A DNA stretch of 38,970 bases from Bacteroidota bacterium (GTDB lineage Bacteria; Bacteroidota; Bacteroidia; Palsa-948): positions 1 through 38,970 of the forward strand of contig JACRAL010000010.1 of NCBI GenBank assembly GCA_016213435.1, read 5' to 3'. Shown here in pieces: positions 23,373 through 32,527 of this stretch (within the stretch, counting starts at the first letter, position 1; every line of letters starts with the position of its first letter). Made by a program: the position numbers and the translations under genes. The notes under the pieces were generated by a model. It was not told the DNA's origin and made no database searches. It was given only the letters and a program-made list of their open reading frames with translations.

Positions 23373-23993
23373 TTATATATTTATAAAATTTTTTAAAAGG
23401 GATTCTCCAACATCGTGGCTTTTCTCAGGATGATATTGCACGCCCATAATATTATTCTTTTCAATTGCGGATGTGAATTTACATTCATATTCCGTTGTAT
23501 TTAAAATATCAATTTCGTTATTCGGTTGCAGGTAATAAGAATGCACAAAGTAAAATTCAGATAATTCAGGTATGTCCTTCATCAGGCAGCTCTCTTTTAA
23601 CTTCGAGATATGATTCCATCCCACATGAGGGATCTTGAACTTCAGCGTATCGTGCACCTTGAATTTTACAACATCTGCATCTATCCAGCCCAAGCCGGCA
23701 GCATTTCCCTCTTCACTTTTATTTCCCATTAACTGCATGCCCAAACAGATGCCCAGTATTGGCTTTTGTTTTACTAAAACCACTTCGTTTAAGATATCCA
23801 CTAAATTTAATTTATTTAAATTTTTCATTGCATTCTGAAAATGTCCAACCCCCGGTAATATTATCTTATCAGCATTTGCAATATCTTTTGCATCTGATGA
23901 AATAACCGGGTTGCATTTGAATTTCGACAGTTTTTTTCTGACAGAATTAAGATTTCCCATTCCGTAATCCACGATAATGATTTGATACGCCAT
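23373..23993 (-). CDS. HisH-like glutamine amidotransferase for sugar amidation
   Basis: A 206-residue class I glutaminase. The nucleophile is C83 in GICLGMQLMG, and the triad is completed by H188 and E190 in HPEKS. GMGNLNSVRKKL near the N terminus and LPGVGHF are typical of HisH. It ends one base before the HisF-like gene begins, so the two form a complex that hydrolyses glutamine and hands ammonia on, in this locus for acetamidino sugar formation. Confidence 0.9.
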   Translation of the reverse strand: MAYQIIIVDYGMGNLNSVRKKLSKFKCNPVISSDAKDIANADKIILPGVGHFQNAMKNLNKLNLVDILNEVVLVKQKPILGICLGMQLMGNKSEEGNAAGLGWIDADVVKFKVHDTLKFKIPHVGWNHISKLKESCLMKDIPELSEFYFVHSYYLQPNNEIDILNTTEYECKFTSAIEKNNIMGVQYHPEKSHDVGESLLKNFINI

Positions 23994-24001
23994 AGTTTAT
24001 T

Positions 24002-24892
24002 CTATTTCAGACAGTAAATCAATTTTAGTTTTTTTGCAGTTTGTTCATCACAAAGCAGAAAATTATAATAATCACTTTTTGTCAATTTAAGTACTTGTTT
24101 TGGAGGATTTTGTTCATCTATGTTAAAAAACAAATAACCCAATCCAGATACTGATTTTTCAATTTTCTGAGCCACTTCATCGTTTAGGATTTCAATCAAC
24201 ATGGTTGGTTTATGAAGAACTAAGTATTTCTTATAACCTTCCAGCACTTCCGGTTCGTGAGTTTCTGTGTCAATTTTTAAAAGATCAATGCGGGAAATAT
24301 TTCCGGATTCGACTATTGAATCTAACTTTTTAACAGGGATACGAACGGGTACAAAATCAATATTAAGATCTGCATTAAAATTTCTGTTCAAACTGACAGA
24401 TAAAACATGATCCTCTGTTGTGTCATAGATATCGGCATACCCATCAGTATTTGATATGGCGTAAGGTTCTGAAATAATCTCCATTTTATTTAATTTGCAG
24501 TTGTATTGTAATTTTTCATATACCCTTTTAATTGGTTCAAAGGCATAAACGGTGGCTTGTGGGTTCATGGTTTTTGCGGCTAACGCGTAAATGCCTGTAT
24601 TTGCTCCGATATCGATAATTGTAGTGGCTGTTTTACATAACTCCATCCATAATGCCAGAGATATTTTTTCCCACCCATTATTTATTCCTCTCCAGAATAG
24701 TTCGTTTTCAATCAGGTAGCCATAATGCTGCATCTGAAAGGACAAGGTGTTATTTATTTGAATTTTAATTTCCCCTTTAAAATGTAAATGTTTATAGACA
24801 TTTTCAGGAGGTTGCCAAACAGATTTTAGTATGGTAAATAATTCCTTCTTGAAAGGGAATAATTTGTATAAGTGGGAAAGAAGTTTTATCAC
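24002..24892 (-). CDS. FkbM-family methyltransferase
   Basis: A 296-residue class I SAM methyltransferase. IIDIGANTGIYALAA is motif I, VYAFEPIKRVYEKL motif II, and LLKIDTETHEPEVLEGY is the characteristic FkbM block. FkbM enzymes O-methylate sugars or polyketides. A second FkbM protein is at 33203-34027, so the final polysaccharide may carry more than one methyl group. Eight bases separate it from the HisH-like gene downstream. Confidence 0.88.
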   Translation of the reverse strand: MIKLLSHLYKLFPFKKELFTILKSVWQPPENVYKHLHFKGEIKIQINNTLSFQMQHYGYLIENELFWRGINNGWEKISLALWMELCKTATTIIDIGANTGIYALAAKTMNPQATVYAFEPIKRVYEKLQYNCKLNKMEIISEPYAISNTDGYADIYDTTEDHVLSVSLNRNFNADLNIDFVPVRIPVKKLDSIVESGNISRIDLLKIDTETHEPEVLEGYKKYLVLHKPTMLIEILNDEVAQKIEKSVSGLGYLFFNIDEQNPPKQVLKLTKSDYYNFLLCDEQTAKKLKLIYCLK

Positions 24893-24895
24893 GTA

Positions 24896-25786
24896 TTACG
24901 ATTTATTTTCAATGTCTAATACCATTTCTTTAAAAGAGAGAGGATTATATAAAAAGTCATTTTTAGAGGTGCTAATATCATTGATATGGTCTTCTTTGAT
25001 TGATGAAAGATGATTTAATTTTTGCTGAACTTTATAAGGAAAACAATACCTGAGCTTAATGAATGGTTTTAGGAGCAATTCAGGAATTTTTAAAACTATA
25101 TAATTAGCTTTTATCACTTCCCTAAGAGTGCGCACATATTCAAAATAGGTAACAGGATTAGCACAAGAAATGTTATATATTTTTTTTTCTGTTTTTTTAT
25201 TGTATAAAACAGCAAGAATGGCAAAAACAATATCCTTATAGTAAACAGGATGCCTATAGTAATCCCCTTTTCCAAATATCCATAAAATTATTTTTTGTTT
25301 TAGTAGTTTTTTTAATGCTTCCCATTCTTTTTTTGCTCCTAAAATCTCTGATGGGCGAAGAATTGTCCAATTTAATGTGCTGCTTTGAACTAATAATTCC
25401 GCCTGTCGTTTACTGTTAGAATAATCATCTTTTAAATCAGGATAATCAACAACAGAACTTGATATATAAATAAAACGCTTGATTCCTCTTTTAATACATT
25501 CATTAATTAGTAGAGAAGTGCCTTCGACATTTGTTTGATAATATTCGAGAGGGGTGGTTGCAGATGAAGCAGAAGTTGCGGCAGCTAAATGAATCACGGT
25601 ATCAATTTCTTCCAAAGCATCATTTAAGTTAAAACGAATATCACAAATTTTTATTTCAATATTCACTGAAACAGGCAGTTTGTAACTTCTATTTCTTGTA
25701 ATTATCCGAATAGAATGCCCTTCGTCTACTAATTTATTAACTAAATATTGACCAACAAAAGAAGTGGCGCCAGTGACAAGAATCAT
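24896..25786 (-). CDS. NAD-dependent epimerase/dehydratase (extended SDR)
   Basis: A 296-residue protein with an N-terminal GATSFVGQYL nucleotide site (6-15), VIHLAAATSAS, YISSSVVDYP and YSNSK supplying the catalytic tyrosine and lysine, and LRPSEILG. The pattern is that of sugar-nucleotide epimerases, reductases or dehydratases; substrate not predictable. It is three bases upstream of the FkbM gene and 16 bases below a glycosyltransferase, in one operon. Confidence 0.85.
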   Translation of the reverse strand: MILVTGATSFVGQYLVNKLVDEGHSIRIITRNRSYKLPVSVNIEIKICDIRFNLNDALEEIDTVIHLAAATSASSATTPLEYYQTNVEGTSLLINECIKRGIKRFIYISSSVVDYPDLKDDYSNSKRQAELLVQSSTLNWTILRPSEILGAKKEWEALKKLLKQKIILWIFGKGDYYRHPVYYKDIVFAILAVLYNKKTEKKIYNISCANPVTYFEYVRTLREVIKANYIVLKIPELLLKPFIKLRYCFPYKVQQKLNHLSSIKEDHINDISTSKNDFLYNPLSFKEMVLDIENKS

Positions 25787-25802
25787 TGATTAGTATGATA
25801 TT

Positions 25803-26930
25803 TTATTTAACACATTTCTCATATAGTTCCAGATGTTTTTTTAACATTGCCTCTATCGAAAAATTGCTACGAGCGGTCTCTTTTGCATTTTTTTGCATTA
25901 CATCAGTATTGTTGTCAAGCACATATCGGATTCCTTCTGCAATTCCCTGTGAGTCATTTGGCTTTACAAGGTAACCATTTATCTTATGCTCAATTACATC
26001 TGCAGCTGCTCCGGTTCGAGTGGCAACAACTGGAAGCCCGTTTACCATTGCTTCGGCTATTACAAATCCGAACGGTTCATATAGGGAAGCATGAATAAAC
26101 ATATCGGCAATGTTATAAATGCAATTAAGTTCTTCGCGATCAATGGAATTGTTAAAAGAAAAGTACTGTTCTAGTTTTCTGTTTTTTACAAGAGGATTAA
26201 ATTCTTTTTCCCAGTTCCCCCAACCAAAACATAAAAATATTAAATCTTTTCTATTATTATAATTTATCAATATATGAGCTGCTTCTATAATATTCCTATA
26301 CCCTTTTAATTCAAGATATCTTGCTACTACTAAAATAACTTTTTTCCCTTGAATGTTGTACTTGTTTATGAGTTTATCTTTGATAGAAGGAGCATAATTA
26401 GTAACCTCATCAAAAGGAATTCCTTGGTGAATCAAGGTAATCTTGTCGGACTGCACTCCTTCTTTATCTATAATAAATTTTCTATTTTCTTCTGAAACCG
26501 AAAGAATGTGAGTCGCATTCCAATTGTTAAGTTTGTCAAGGGACACCCACTTAGGATTATAATGATAGTGATATCCCGAATCTAATTTTGAAATAATCCT
26601 GCATTTTATTCCAGCTAATCTTGCAGCTGCAAGACCGGGTAAGGAATCATCAAACAAATGAGTGTGAACGATGTCGGGATGTATCTTTTTAAAAAGTCGA
26701 AACAAATGTATCAATGAAGTAGCATAATCATTTTTTTTTTTATTTTCATCAAACCGTATCCAATAGCAATCACAGTTTCTCCGTTTCATGTCTTCTATCA
26801 TTTCCGGCTCCTCAGGATATAAGCATACAAATGAAAATTTATACTCAGGATATTGATGAATTCTTTCTGCAAACCGGTTAAAATACGGAGTGGAAGAATT
26901 GTTTGCCATTGTAAGTGCAACATGAATCAT
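25803..26930 (-). CDS. GT4 glycosyltransferase
   Basis: A 375-residue GT-B enzyme. HTHLFDDSLPGLAAARLAG lies in the acceptor domain, and KVILVVARYLELKGY opens the donor domain. EPFGFVIAEAMVNGLPVVA holds the E-x7-E motif, followed by AADVIEHKINGYLVKPND, all typical of family GT4. ATG at 26930 overlaps the upstream stop by four bases (ATGA), so translation is coupled to the previous glycosyltransferase. Confidence 0.93.
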   Translation of the reverse strand: MIHVALTMANNSSTPYFNRFAERIHQYPEYKFSFVCLYPEEPEMIEDMKRRNCDCYWIRFDENKKKNDYATSLIHLFRLFKKIHPDIVHTHLFDDSLPGLAAARLAGIKCRIISKLDSGYHYHYNPKWVSLDKLNNWNATHILSVSEENRKFIIDKEGVQSDKITLIHQGIPFDEVTNYAPSIKDKLINKYNIQGKKVILVVARYLELKGYRNIIEAAHILINYNNRKDLIFLCFGWGNWEKEFNPLVKNRKLEQYFSFNNSIDREELNCIYNIADMFIHASLYEPFGFVIAEAMVNGLPVVATRTGAAADVIEHKINGYLVKPNDSQGIAEGIRYVLDNNTDVMQKNAKETARSNFSIEAMLKKHLELYEKCVK

Positions 26931-28072
26931 TTGAGGTTGTTTATACTGATAAAAATTGTACTGATTAATTTTTCATAGCTCGTTTTCTCTATGTATTCTT
27001 TTGCTAATTCACTATCATAATACAAGTTATTCTCTAATGCTGATTTAAGATAATTCAAAAACTCGTCAGTTTGGCTCGTCAAATAGATGATTTTTTTATT
27101 TAATTCCAGAAGGTCATAGAAAAATGTACTGCTGACTATCATTTTTTTTTGGGCAATGTAACTTGAAACTTTTAAAGGTGTTCCTAAACAAAATTCATTT
27201 TCTTCTGTATAATAACTCAAAATACAAACCCGAGAAGCAGCAGTATAATTATTGAGCTTTTTTGCATGAATGATGCCAAGATATTTCACATTTTTACATT
27301 TAATTAAAGACTCAAAGGTCAGGGCATTATCTGACTTCTGAAAAAACCGAGGTCCGATAATTATCAAATTATTTTGTGGAAACGATGTAGCAATTTTTTT
27401 TAAAAGATGAAGATTGACACGATCGTTTATTGTTCCGATTAATAATATAAAGTTGCCAAATACCCCTCTTAGTTCATCAACAATCTCTCTATTCGTTGTC
27501 AACTCATCTCCACTTATTCCGTGAGGGATATGTATTATGTTTTTATTTAATACTTTGTAATGTTCTATATATTTCGAACTTGTTAAAATTATCAAGTCCG
27601 ATTTTAACGCTATATTTTTATCCGTTTCTATTTTTAAATAAGGGTCAACAACATGATAAATTCTTTTTTTATTTTTTAAAAAAAATATATGTATGAAACG
27701 AAAGGGGTCGAATTGCCAGAAGATAACAGGCTTATTGGTAACTTCATCTTTGATAGCCCTTTTTAATTTATGGGAATTGCATACATCATTGAGATATCTT
27801 GTCCATGTTTTTAAAATCGGTAATACGGGAAAGTTGTTCTGATAGTTTATGATGGATAGAGATGCTGATATTTTCTTTATGTCAGATGCAAAGGAAAACA
27901 GATTGAAAAACTTCCATCGGGCAGGAGGATTGACAAAAAAAACATGATTGTTTTTCGAAAGTTCATTTGCATAATGTTGTTTTGAATACCAAACATCTCC
28001 CCAGCTTTCATTTGAAATTATAAAGATGATATTATCTTGTTTGGTCACTTCCTGAAGGATATTATAAAGCAT
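26927..28072 (-). CDS. Putative GT-B glycosyltransferase
   Basis: A 381-residue protein from the ATG at 28072, which overlaps the preceding methyltransferase by 11 bases; a start at 28093 is possible but overlaps more. The sequence has IFIISNESWGDVWYSKQHYA at the N terminus (acceptor side). The second half has FILLIGTINDRVNLHLLKKIA, NLIIIGPRF, VKYLGIIHAKKL and GTPLKVSSYIAQKKMIVSS, the donor-domain pattern of GT4-like enzymes seen in biofilm and capsule clusters. The E-x7-E motif is weak, so family assignment is moderate. Confidence 0.78.
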   Translation of the reverse strand: MLYNILQEVTKQDNIIFIISNESWGDVWYSKQHYANELSKNNHVFFVNPPARWKFFNLFSFASDIKKISASLSIINYQNNFPVLPILKTWTRYLNDVCNSHKLKRAIKDEVTNKPVIFWQFDPFRFIHIFFLKNKKRIYHVVDPYLKIETDKNIALKSDLIILTSSKYIEHYKVLNKNIIHIPHGISGDELTTNREIVDELRGVFGNFILLIGTINDRVNLHLLKKIATSFPQNNLIIIGPRFFQKSDNALTFESLIKCKNVKYLGIIHAKKLNNYTAASRVCILSYYTEENEFCLGTPLKVSSYIAQKKMIVSSTFFYDLLELNKKIIYLTSQTDEFLNYLKSALENNLYYDSELAKEYIEKTSYEKLISTIFISINNLK

Positions 28073-28760
28073 TATTTTGCTTTGCCAATACAATATATTG
28101 AATTACAAATTGTTTTTTGAATTTTCCTAGAGTAAGCATATTATATAATTTAGGTCTCAAATGAACAGTATCATCTACGGTGGTATGATGAGTCATTGTA
28201 AAACCACAGTCGGTAAGCAATTTTATAATGGTATGTAAGGTAAAAAAACGAATATGTGTAATATCAAGTAATCCTCTGCTTTCGTATTCAAATTTATCTG
28301 TAAAAAGTTTTTTTATAACATATATGTTTCCTGCATTTGGAATACTACATACTAAAAAACCTTTCGGGGTAAGCCAATCTTTAATGGTATCCAACGCTCG
28401 CCATGGATCATATAGATGTTCTAATACATCTAGAAATAATACCATATCATATTTACCTTTCAGGTCATCTGTTTTATGTTCCTCTATCATTTTCTCGAAA
28501 TTACCGCATACAACTTTATCAATATTTTTTTCAGCAAGACGGGCTGCTTCTTCATTAAACTCAACACCAACGTAGTTTTTAATATTAAAAATTCTCTTTA
28601 ATTTATTTCCTGTTTTCCCTGAGGCGCACCCGATTTCCAGGACATTATTCAGAGTGGTTTGAGTAGGTAAGCTGTTTTGAAGAAATCCGATAACATCATC
28701 CCTTACCCATTCGTAGTATTCCTGAGTATCTTTAAATTTTAAAGCGTAAAAATCTTTCAT
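28062..28760 (-). CDS. Class I SAM-dependent methyltransferase
   Basis: A 232-residue protein. VLEIGCASGKTGNKL is motif I, VGVEFNEEAARLAEKN motif II, and DMVLFLDVLEHLYDPWRALD motif IV with post-motif. It closely resembles glycan-locus methyltransferases of the UbiG-like class. A 191-bp gap upstream to the next gene (28761-28951) holds AT-rich sequence with no clear promoter or terminator. Confidence 0.86.
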   Translation of the reverse strand: MKDFYALKFKDTQEYYEWVRDDVIGFLQNSLPTQTTLNNVLEIGCASGKTGNKLKRIFNIKNYVGVEFNEEAARLAEKNIDKVVCGNFEKMIEEHKTDDLKGKYDMVLFLDVLEHLYDPWRALDTIKDWLTPKGFLVCSIPNAGNIYVIKKLFTDKFEYESRGLLDITHIRFFTLHTIIKLLTDCGFTMTHHTTVDDTVHLRPKLYNMLTLGKFKKQFVIQYIVLAKQNNAL

Positions 28761-28951
28761 TGAAGTTGTTTAAGGGTAAGAGATGATTTTAAGCACCACA
28801 ATCTGATATTCGGTTAATTGGAGGTTGATTTTGTGTGCAATTTTTGTTCTGAAAAAAAAACGATATAAATTCTTAATAAATTAAGCATTTTTTGAAAATA
28901 TGTGAATTCAACTTTACAAAACTTCATTAAGAAATATTTTCTATTATCAAG

Positions 28952-29758
28952 TTATAGGATTTTTTTTTTAAATCTATACCAATATTGTTTTAGGATGCTT
29001 TTCTTTAGCATTTTGGCATCTGCCCATGTTAAATTACGACCATAATCATAATTCTTATCAATTTTGTGATCCCCAAAAGATATTCCCTTGTAATGGAAAA
29101 CAAATGACAATAAACAAAATACTTTTTCTTCCTTTATTCTTTCGCATAATTCAGACTCATTACCTACATTTATATTTAACGGGTCGAATAGATTGCCATC
29201 CGGCAATTCATATTTAGATACACTTCTATTAAGGCCAAAGAAAAATCCATTTATTGTTTTTTCTATTTTAGTTTTTGATTCGGATTTTAAATTATTTAAG
29301 TGATCTTGAATTTTTTGATAATTATCAGGATTCTCATCATCAATAGAAATAGTGTGATTACTTTTTAATGCTTGGATCGGGTCAAACGTAACTCCTTTAA
29401 GTGAACTCATGACGCCAACTAAAATATCCTTTTCAAGACATTCTAAAAGATTCTCAATAGCACCTTGGGGAACTAAAATATCATTATTGGCTAAAATTAA
29501 ATTTTGATAGTTATTTTCTTTAAAATATTTATACCCGACATTCCACGAATTAGTTAATCCAAGTGGTTTTGTTTTAGTGTATACGGGAATTTTTTGTTCA
29601 TTGCAATATTGTACTGTGCCATCAATTGAACAATCATCTACAACCAATAAATCAACATTTTGTAACGCACAATTTCTTATGGATTCAACAGCCCATTTTG
29701 TATATTCTACTTGATTGGCAGTTGTAATAACCAATAATGTCCGACCATTTGTTTTCAT
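28952..29758 (-). CDS. Family 2 glycosyltransferase
   Basis: A 268-residue GT-A protein. LLVVDDCSIDGT (38-48) binds the donor nucleotide, LGLTNSWNVGYKY follows, and LILANNDILVP contains NND at 91-93 in the place of the DxD metal site. It resembles rhamnosyl-type GT2 enzymes. A -7 promoter box lies 14 bases upstream of its ATG, so a transcript may start here. Confidence 0.85.
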   Translation of the reverse strand: MKTNGRTLLVITTANQVEYTKWAVESIRNCALQNVDLLVVDDCSIDGTVQYCNEQKIPVYTKTKPLGLTNSWNVGYKYFKENNYQNLILANNDILVPQGAIENLLECLEKDILVGVMSSLKGVTFDPIQALKSNHTISIDDENPDNYQKIQDHLNNLKSESKTKIEKTINGFFFGLNRSVSKYELPDGNLFDPLNINVGNESELCERIKEEKVFCLLSFVFHYKGISFGDHKIDKNYDYGRNLTWADAKMLKKSILKQYWYRFKKKIL

Positions 29759-29772
29759 GATGCAAGATATAC

Positions 29773-29780
29773 CAAAGGTA
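29773..29780 (-). promoter_or_regulatory. Candidate -7 box inside the polysaccharide locus
   Basis: TACCTTTG on the minus strand, a full TAnnTTTG match, 14 bases upstream of the GT2 ATG in a 130-bp gap. This is the same box-to-ATG distance as at the better supported promoter 36217-36248. No -33 TTTG found. Confidence 0.4.
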
Positions 29781-29888
29781 AGCGGATTTTAGAAATAGGT
29801 AATGGATTGATGGGAAAAATTAAGTTTGCGGGTTTTACATAAATAGCAATGCGTGTTGTATATTTACGTCTGTTTTTTACCCCTAATA

Positions 29889-30683
29889 TTACCAGTTTAT
29901 ATATTTGTTGTAAATAAAGTCATAGACATGTCTTAAAAATACTGGCGATAAATAATAAAATTTCCTATAAAATTTTTCTTTTCGTGTTTGCACCTTTCTG
30001 TAATTTAAATCGATATTAATTCCTTCTTTTTGACATATCTCTATAACTTCTGGCATCCACATTCCTTTAAATACGGCTGTTTTATAATAATATGTAATGG
30101 GATAAGTATGTGTACGAATATGACCTTTGGTTTGCTTAATCAGACTTAGAAACAAATAATCTTTTGAGCGACTTGGAGAATTAATTTCAAAATCCCAGTT
30201 AGTTTCCTCTTTTTTTAAAAGAGACAAAAAAGTATTTTTCTTCCATATTGCACATTGAAGGGATGTTCGGTAATCGGCATCTTTTCCGATAATGCCAATT
30301 TGTTTTTCATTTTCTATTGGGAGGTCAGGACCTAGGGAAGGAAACAATCTAAGATAGTCCGCATTTTGTAACATCATTTTTTCTATGAGTGCTTCAATAA
30401 CCGGAGTACTTACTTTTTTAGTTAAAAAATAATCGTCTTGAAAATAAATCAAATAGTCGTGAGGATATTTTTCAAGAATAGAGAATGTCTCATCCGACCA
30501 ATTCGTAAACTTATTACTGTGTATAGACTTGATCTCTTTTCGGGAATATGTCTTTGAGTTAGTGGCTAAGTAAACAGGGTAAGGACAATCTGCCCAGTAT
30601 TTTTCAAAAAAGTAAAAAAATGGATTCCATAAATCATAATATGTATCACATGACATAACGAGTATTCCTATATTATTTTCCAT
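29889..30683 (-). CDS. Putative GT-A-type glycosyltransferase of unknown family
   Basis: A 264-residue protein. It begins GILVMSCDTYYDLWNPFFYF and YPVYLATNS, consistent with a nucleotide-binding fold. YLIYFQDDYFL at 78-87 has an acidic pair that could be the metal-binding DxD-like motif. SRSKDYLFLSLIKQTKGHIRTHTYPITYYYK near the end is also seen in capsule-locus proteins. I do not recognise a named CAZy family. Its ATG directly follows the stop of the DUF268 gene, so the two are translationally linked. Confidence 0.65.
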   Translation of the reverse strand: MENNIGILVMSCDTYYDLWNPFFYFFEKYWADCPYPVYLATNSKTYSRKEIKSIHSNKFTNWSDETFSILEKYPHDYLIYFQDDYFLTKKVSTPVIEALIEKMMLQNADYLRLFPSLGPDLPIENEKQIGIIGKDADYRTSLQCAIWKKNTFLSLLKKEETNWDFEINSPSRSKDYLFLSLIKQTKGHIRTHTYPITYYYKTAVFKGMWMPEVIEICQKEGINIDLNYRKVQTRKEKFYRKFYYLSPVFLRHVYDFIYNKYINW

Positions 30684-31421
30684 CTATTTTTTAAACCAGT
30701 AACATCCGCATCCATAATCCTGTTTCATTATCAACTCGTTGGGCGGATTTATAACTAAGCCACCTTCATTTCCGTTTTCTGGGATTAATGCAAATTCAAT
30801 CATGCGAAGGTCTTTAAAATACTCTGTAATTTGTTCATGCGAATAGATTCGATGTGCATTAAATATGATTTTTGGTTTACCGATAGGCACAACAAAAAGA
30901 AGATTCCCATTGGGGGCAAGAACTCTTCTTAGTTCATTGATTGCTTTCAAATCTCCATCGGGATCAAGGTTATCACCATATCTTCCTAATCCAATATGTT
31001 CCACAGTGTGCATGCAGGAGAGGGACTGTATGGAATTACTTTCGAAAGGTAGTTTTATTAAGTCAATTGGTTTACATACTAGATTATTCAAAATCAAATC
31101 AGCTGGTCTGTAGTCGTAAAATTCAATTTTTACAAAGGCAGAGCAAATTCCTGAAAAGAACAAAGAAGAAGAAATATCTACATGCTTTTCAGGTTTAGTT
31201 TTTGCAAGGTATCTTGCAGCCCACGATGTATGGTAAACATAATGTCTGTCAAAATCTGTTTTTTCCGTTTTTTCATTTATAGGATGAACATCTTTCCAGT
31301 TGATATTAAAACGCTGCGTAGTTTGTGTGGAAAGTGACAAAAAAAGATTAAAATCACGTTTGAAATGTTTATTAAAGTTTAACCGAGTTGATATTCTTTC
31401 TATCAAGTTTTTTATGTTCAT
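30684..31421 (-). CDS. DUF268 methyltransferase-like protein
   Basis: A 245-residue protein. The distinctive block SCMHTVEHIGLGRYGDNLDPDGD (about 134-156) and LRRVLAPNGNLLFVVPIG match the DUF268 family, which has a methyltransferase-like fold and is common in O-antigen and capsule clusters. The end has a cysteine pair (YGCGCYWF). Substrate unknown. Operon member with genes on both sides. Confidence 0.75.
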   Translation of the reverse strand: MNIKNLIERISTRLNFNKHFKRDFNLFLSLSTQTTQRFNINWKDVHPINEKTEKTDFDRHYVYHTSWAARYLAKTKPEKHVDISSSLFFSGICSAFVKIEFYDYRPADLILNNLVCKPIDLIKLPFESNSIQSLSCMHTVEHIGLGRYGDNLDPDGDLKAINELRRVLAPNGNLLFVVPIGKPKIIFNAHRIYSHEQITEYFKDLRMIEFALIPENGNEGGLVINPPNELIMKQDYGCGCYWFKK

Positions 31422-31456
31422 TTTTTTAATTTAATTAAGGAAGATAATCAATGAAA

Positions 31457-32440
31457 CTACCAATAGCATCCTCCTTCTATAGTTTGGTATCCAATCGGTC
31501 TTTCTTCTTCAGAGGGTCTTATCCAATGTTCATTTTTTAATTTAAGATATGCTTCTTTTCTTGGCTCGTCATATCTGCTTCCCCAAATTCCAAATAATAT
31601 TTGAGTAGCACCCCCCAAATGAATTCCAATCTTTCCCATTTGTTTTACATAAGAGGTCAAAGGTAATCCATATGCTCCAGCGCCAATAATGGCAATATCA
31701 AACTCTATTTTTGAAATATCATTAACCATGAATTTTAAAGCTTCTATCCAATCTTTAAACTGAGTTTTATTTCCGGCTATAGATTGTACGGCCTTATAAG
31801 TAATTAATTCAAAATCCGGCAAAATATTAGGATCTTTAAATAGTAAATTTCTCTTTTTGTATTGTACCTGAATACTTTTTTCAAATGGATGAATAACTAA
31901 AACCTTTTTCCCGGCAAGATATTTTGACCATGGATTTTCATGAAAATATGGCTCGTAAGCAAATATGGAAACTAAGTCAGCTGTTGGAAAATAGTTTTTA
32001 TAAAAGAATTCTTCGCCATGCAGCCAAGAAGCCAGAACATCTATATTCGGAAGATGACTTTTAAATTCTTCTGAGAAGGCAATGAACATTTTTTCTGAGT
32101 GTGGAAATACCCCCGCATTGTAAAAAATTGGTTTTCTGCTTTTGTCATCCCAAAATACAGGATCTCCTCCTTTAATATAATCCAACTTGTTTTTCCAGCT
32201 TGTTTCTCTGTACGCTAAGTAATGACGCAGGCAGTATAATTCAGAGTCGCCAAATCTGGCTATCATTGCGGGGGCTCCTTTAACGAGGATATTTTTTATA
32301 ATTTCGTTTGCTTTACTTCCTTCAAGAATTTCTTTGTCATTATAATACCTTTTCTGATTATAAAAGGAAATTGTGGGTCTAAATAATTTGATATATATAT
32401 TCCTCATTGTTTTAAGGAAAAATATATTCAAGCTATTCAT
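31457..32440 (-). CDS. Putative GT-D-like glycosyltransferase
   Basis: A 327-residue protein (or 316 from the internal ATG at 32407). MIARFGDSELYCLRHYL (59-75) resembles the RxGDxE signature of the GT-D fold (DUF1792) glycosyltransferases known from Gram-positive adhesin glycosylation. VLVIHPFEKSIQVQYKKR and FDIAIIGAGAYGLPLTSYVKQMGKIGIHLGGATQILFG fit the alternating strands of the same type of enzyme. The fold call is from motif likeness only. In context it is probably another sugar transferase. Confidence 0.6.
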   Translation of the reverse strand: MNSLNIFFLKTMRNIYIKLFRPTISFYNQKRYYNDKEILEGSKANEIIKNILVKGAPAMIARFGDSELYCLRHYLAYRETSWKNKLDYIKGGDPVFWDDKSRKPIFYNAGVFPHSEKMFIAFSEEFKSHLPNIDVLASWLHGEEFFYKNYFPTADLVSIFAYEPYFHENPWSKYLAGKKVLVIHPFEKSIQVQYKKRNLLFKDPNILPDFELITYKAVQSIAGNKTQFKDWIEALKFMVNDISKIEFDIAIIGAGAYGLPLTSYVKQMGKIGIHLGGATQILFGIWGSRYDEPRKEAYLKLKNEHWIRPSEEERPIGYQTIEGGCYW

Positions 32441-32527
32441 AGGGAGAAGATGTTTTAATAAATATTATTACTGGGTATTGTCACTTCAATATCACATTAT
32501 TCTTATGAAAAAAACAATCGATAATTT

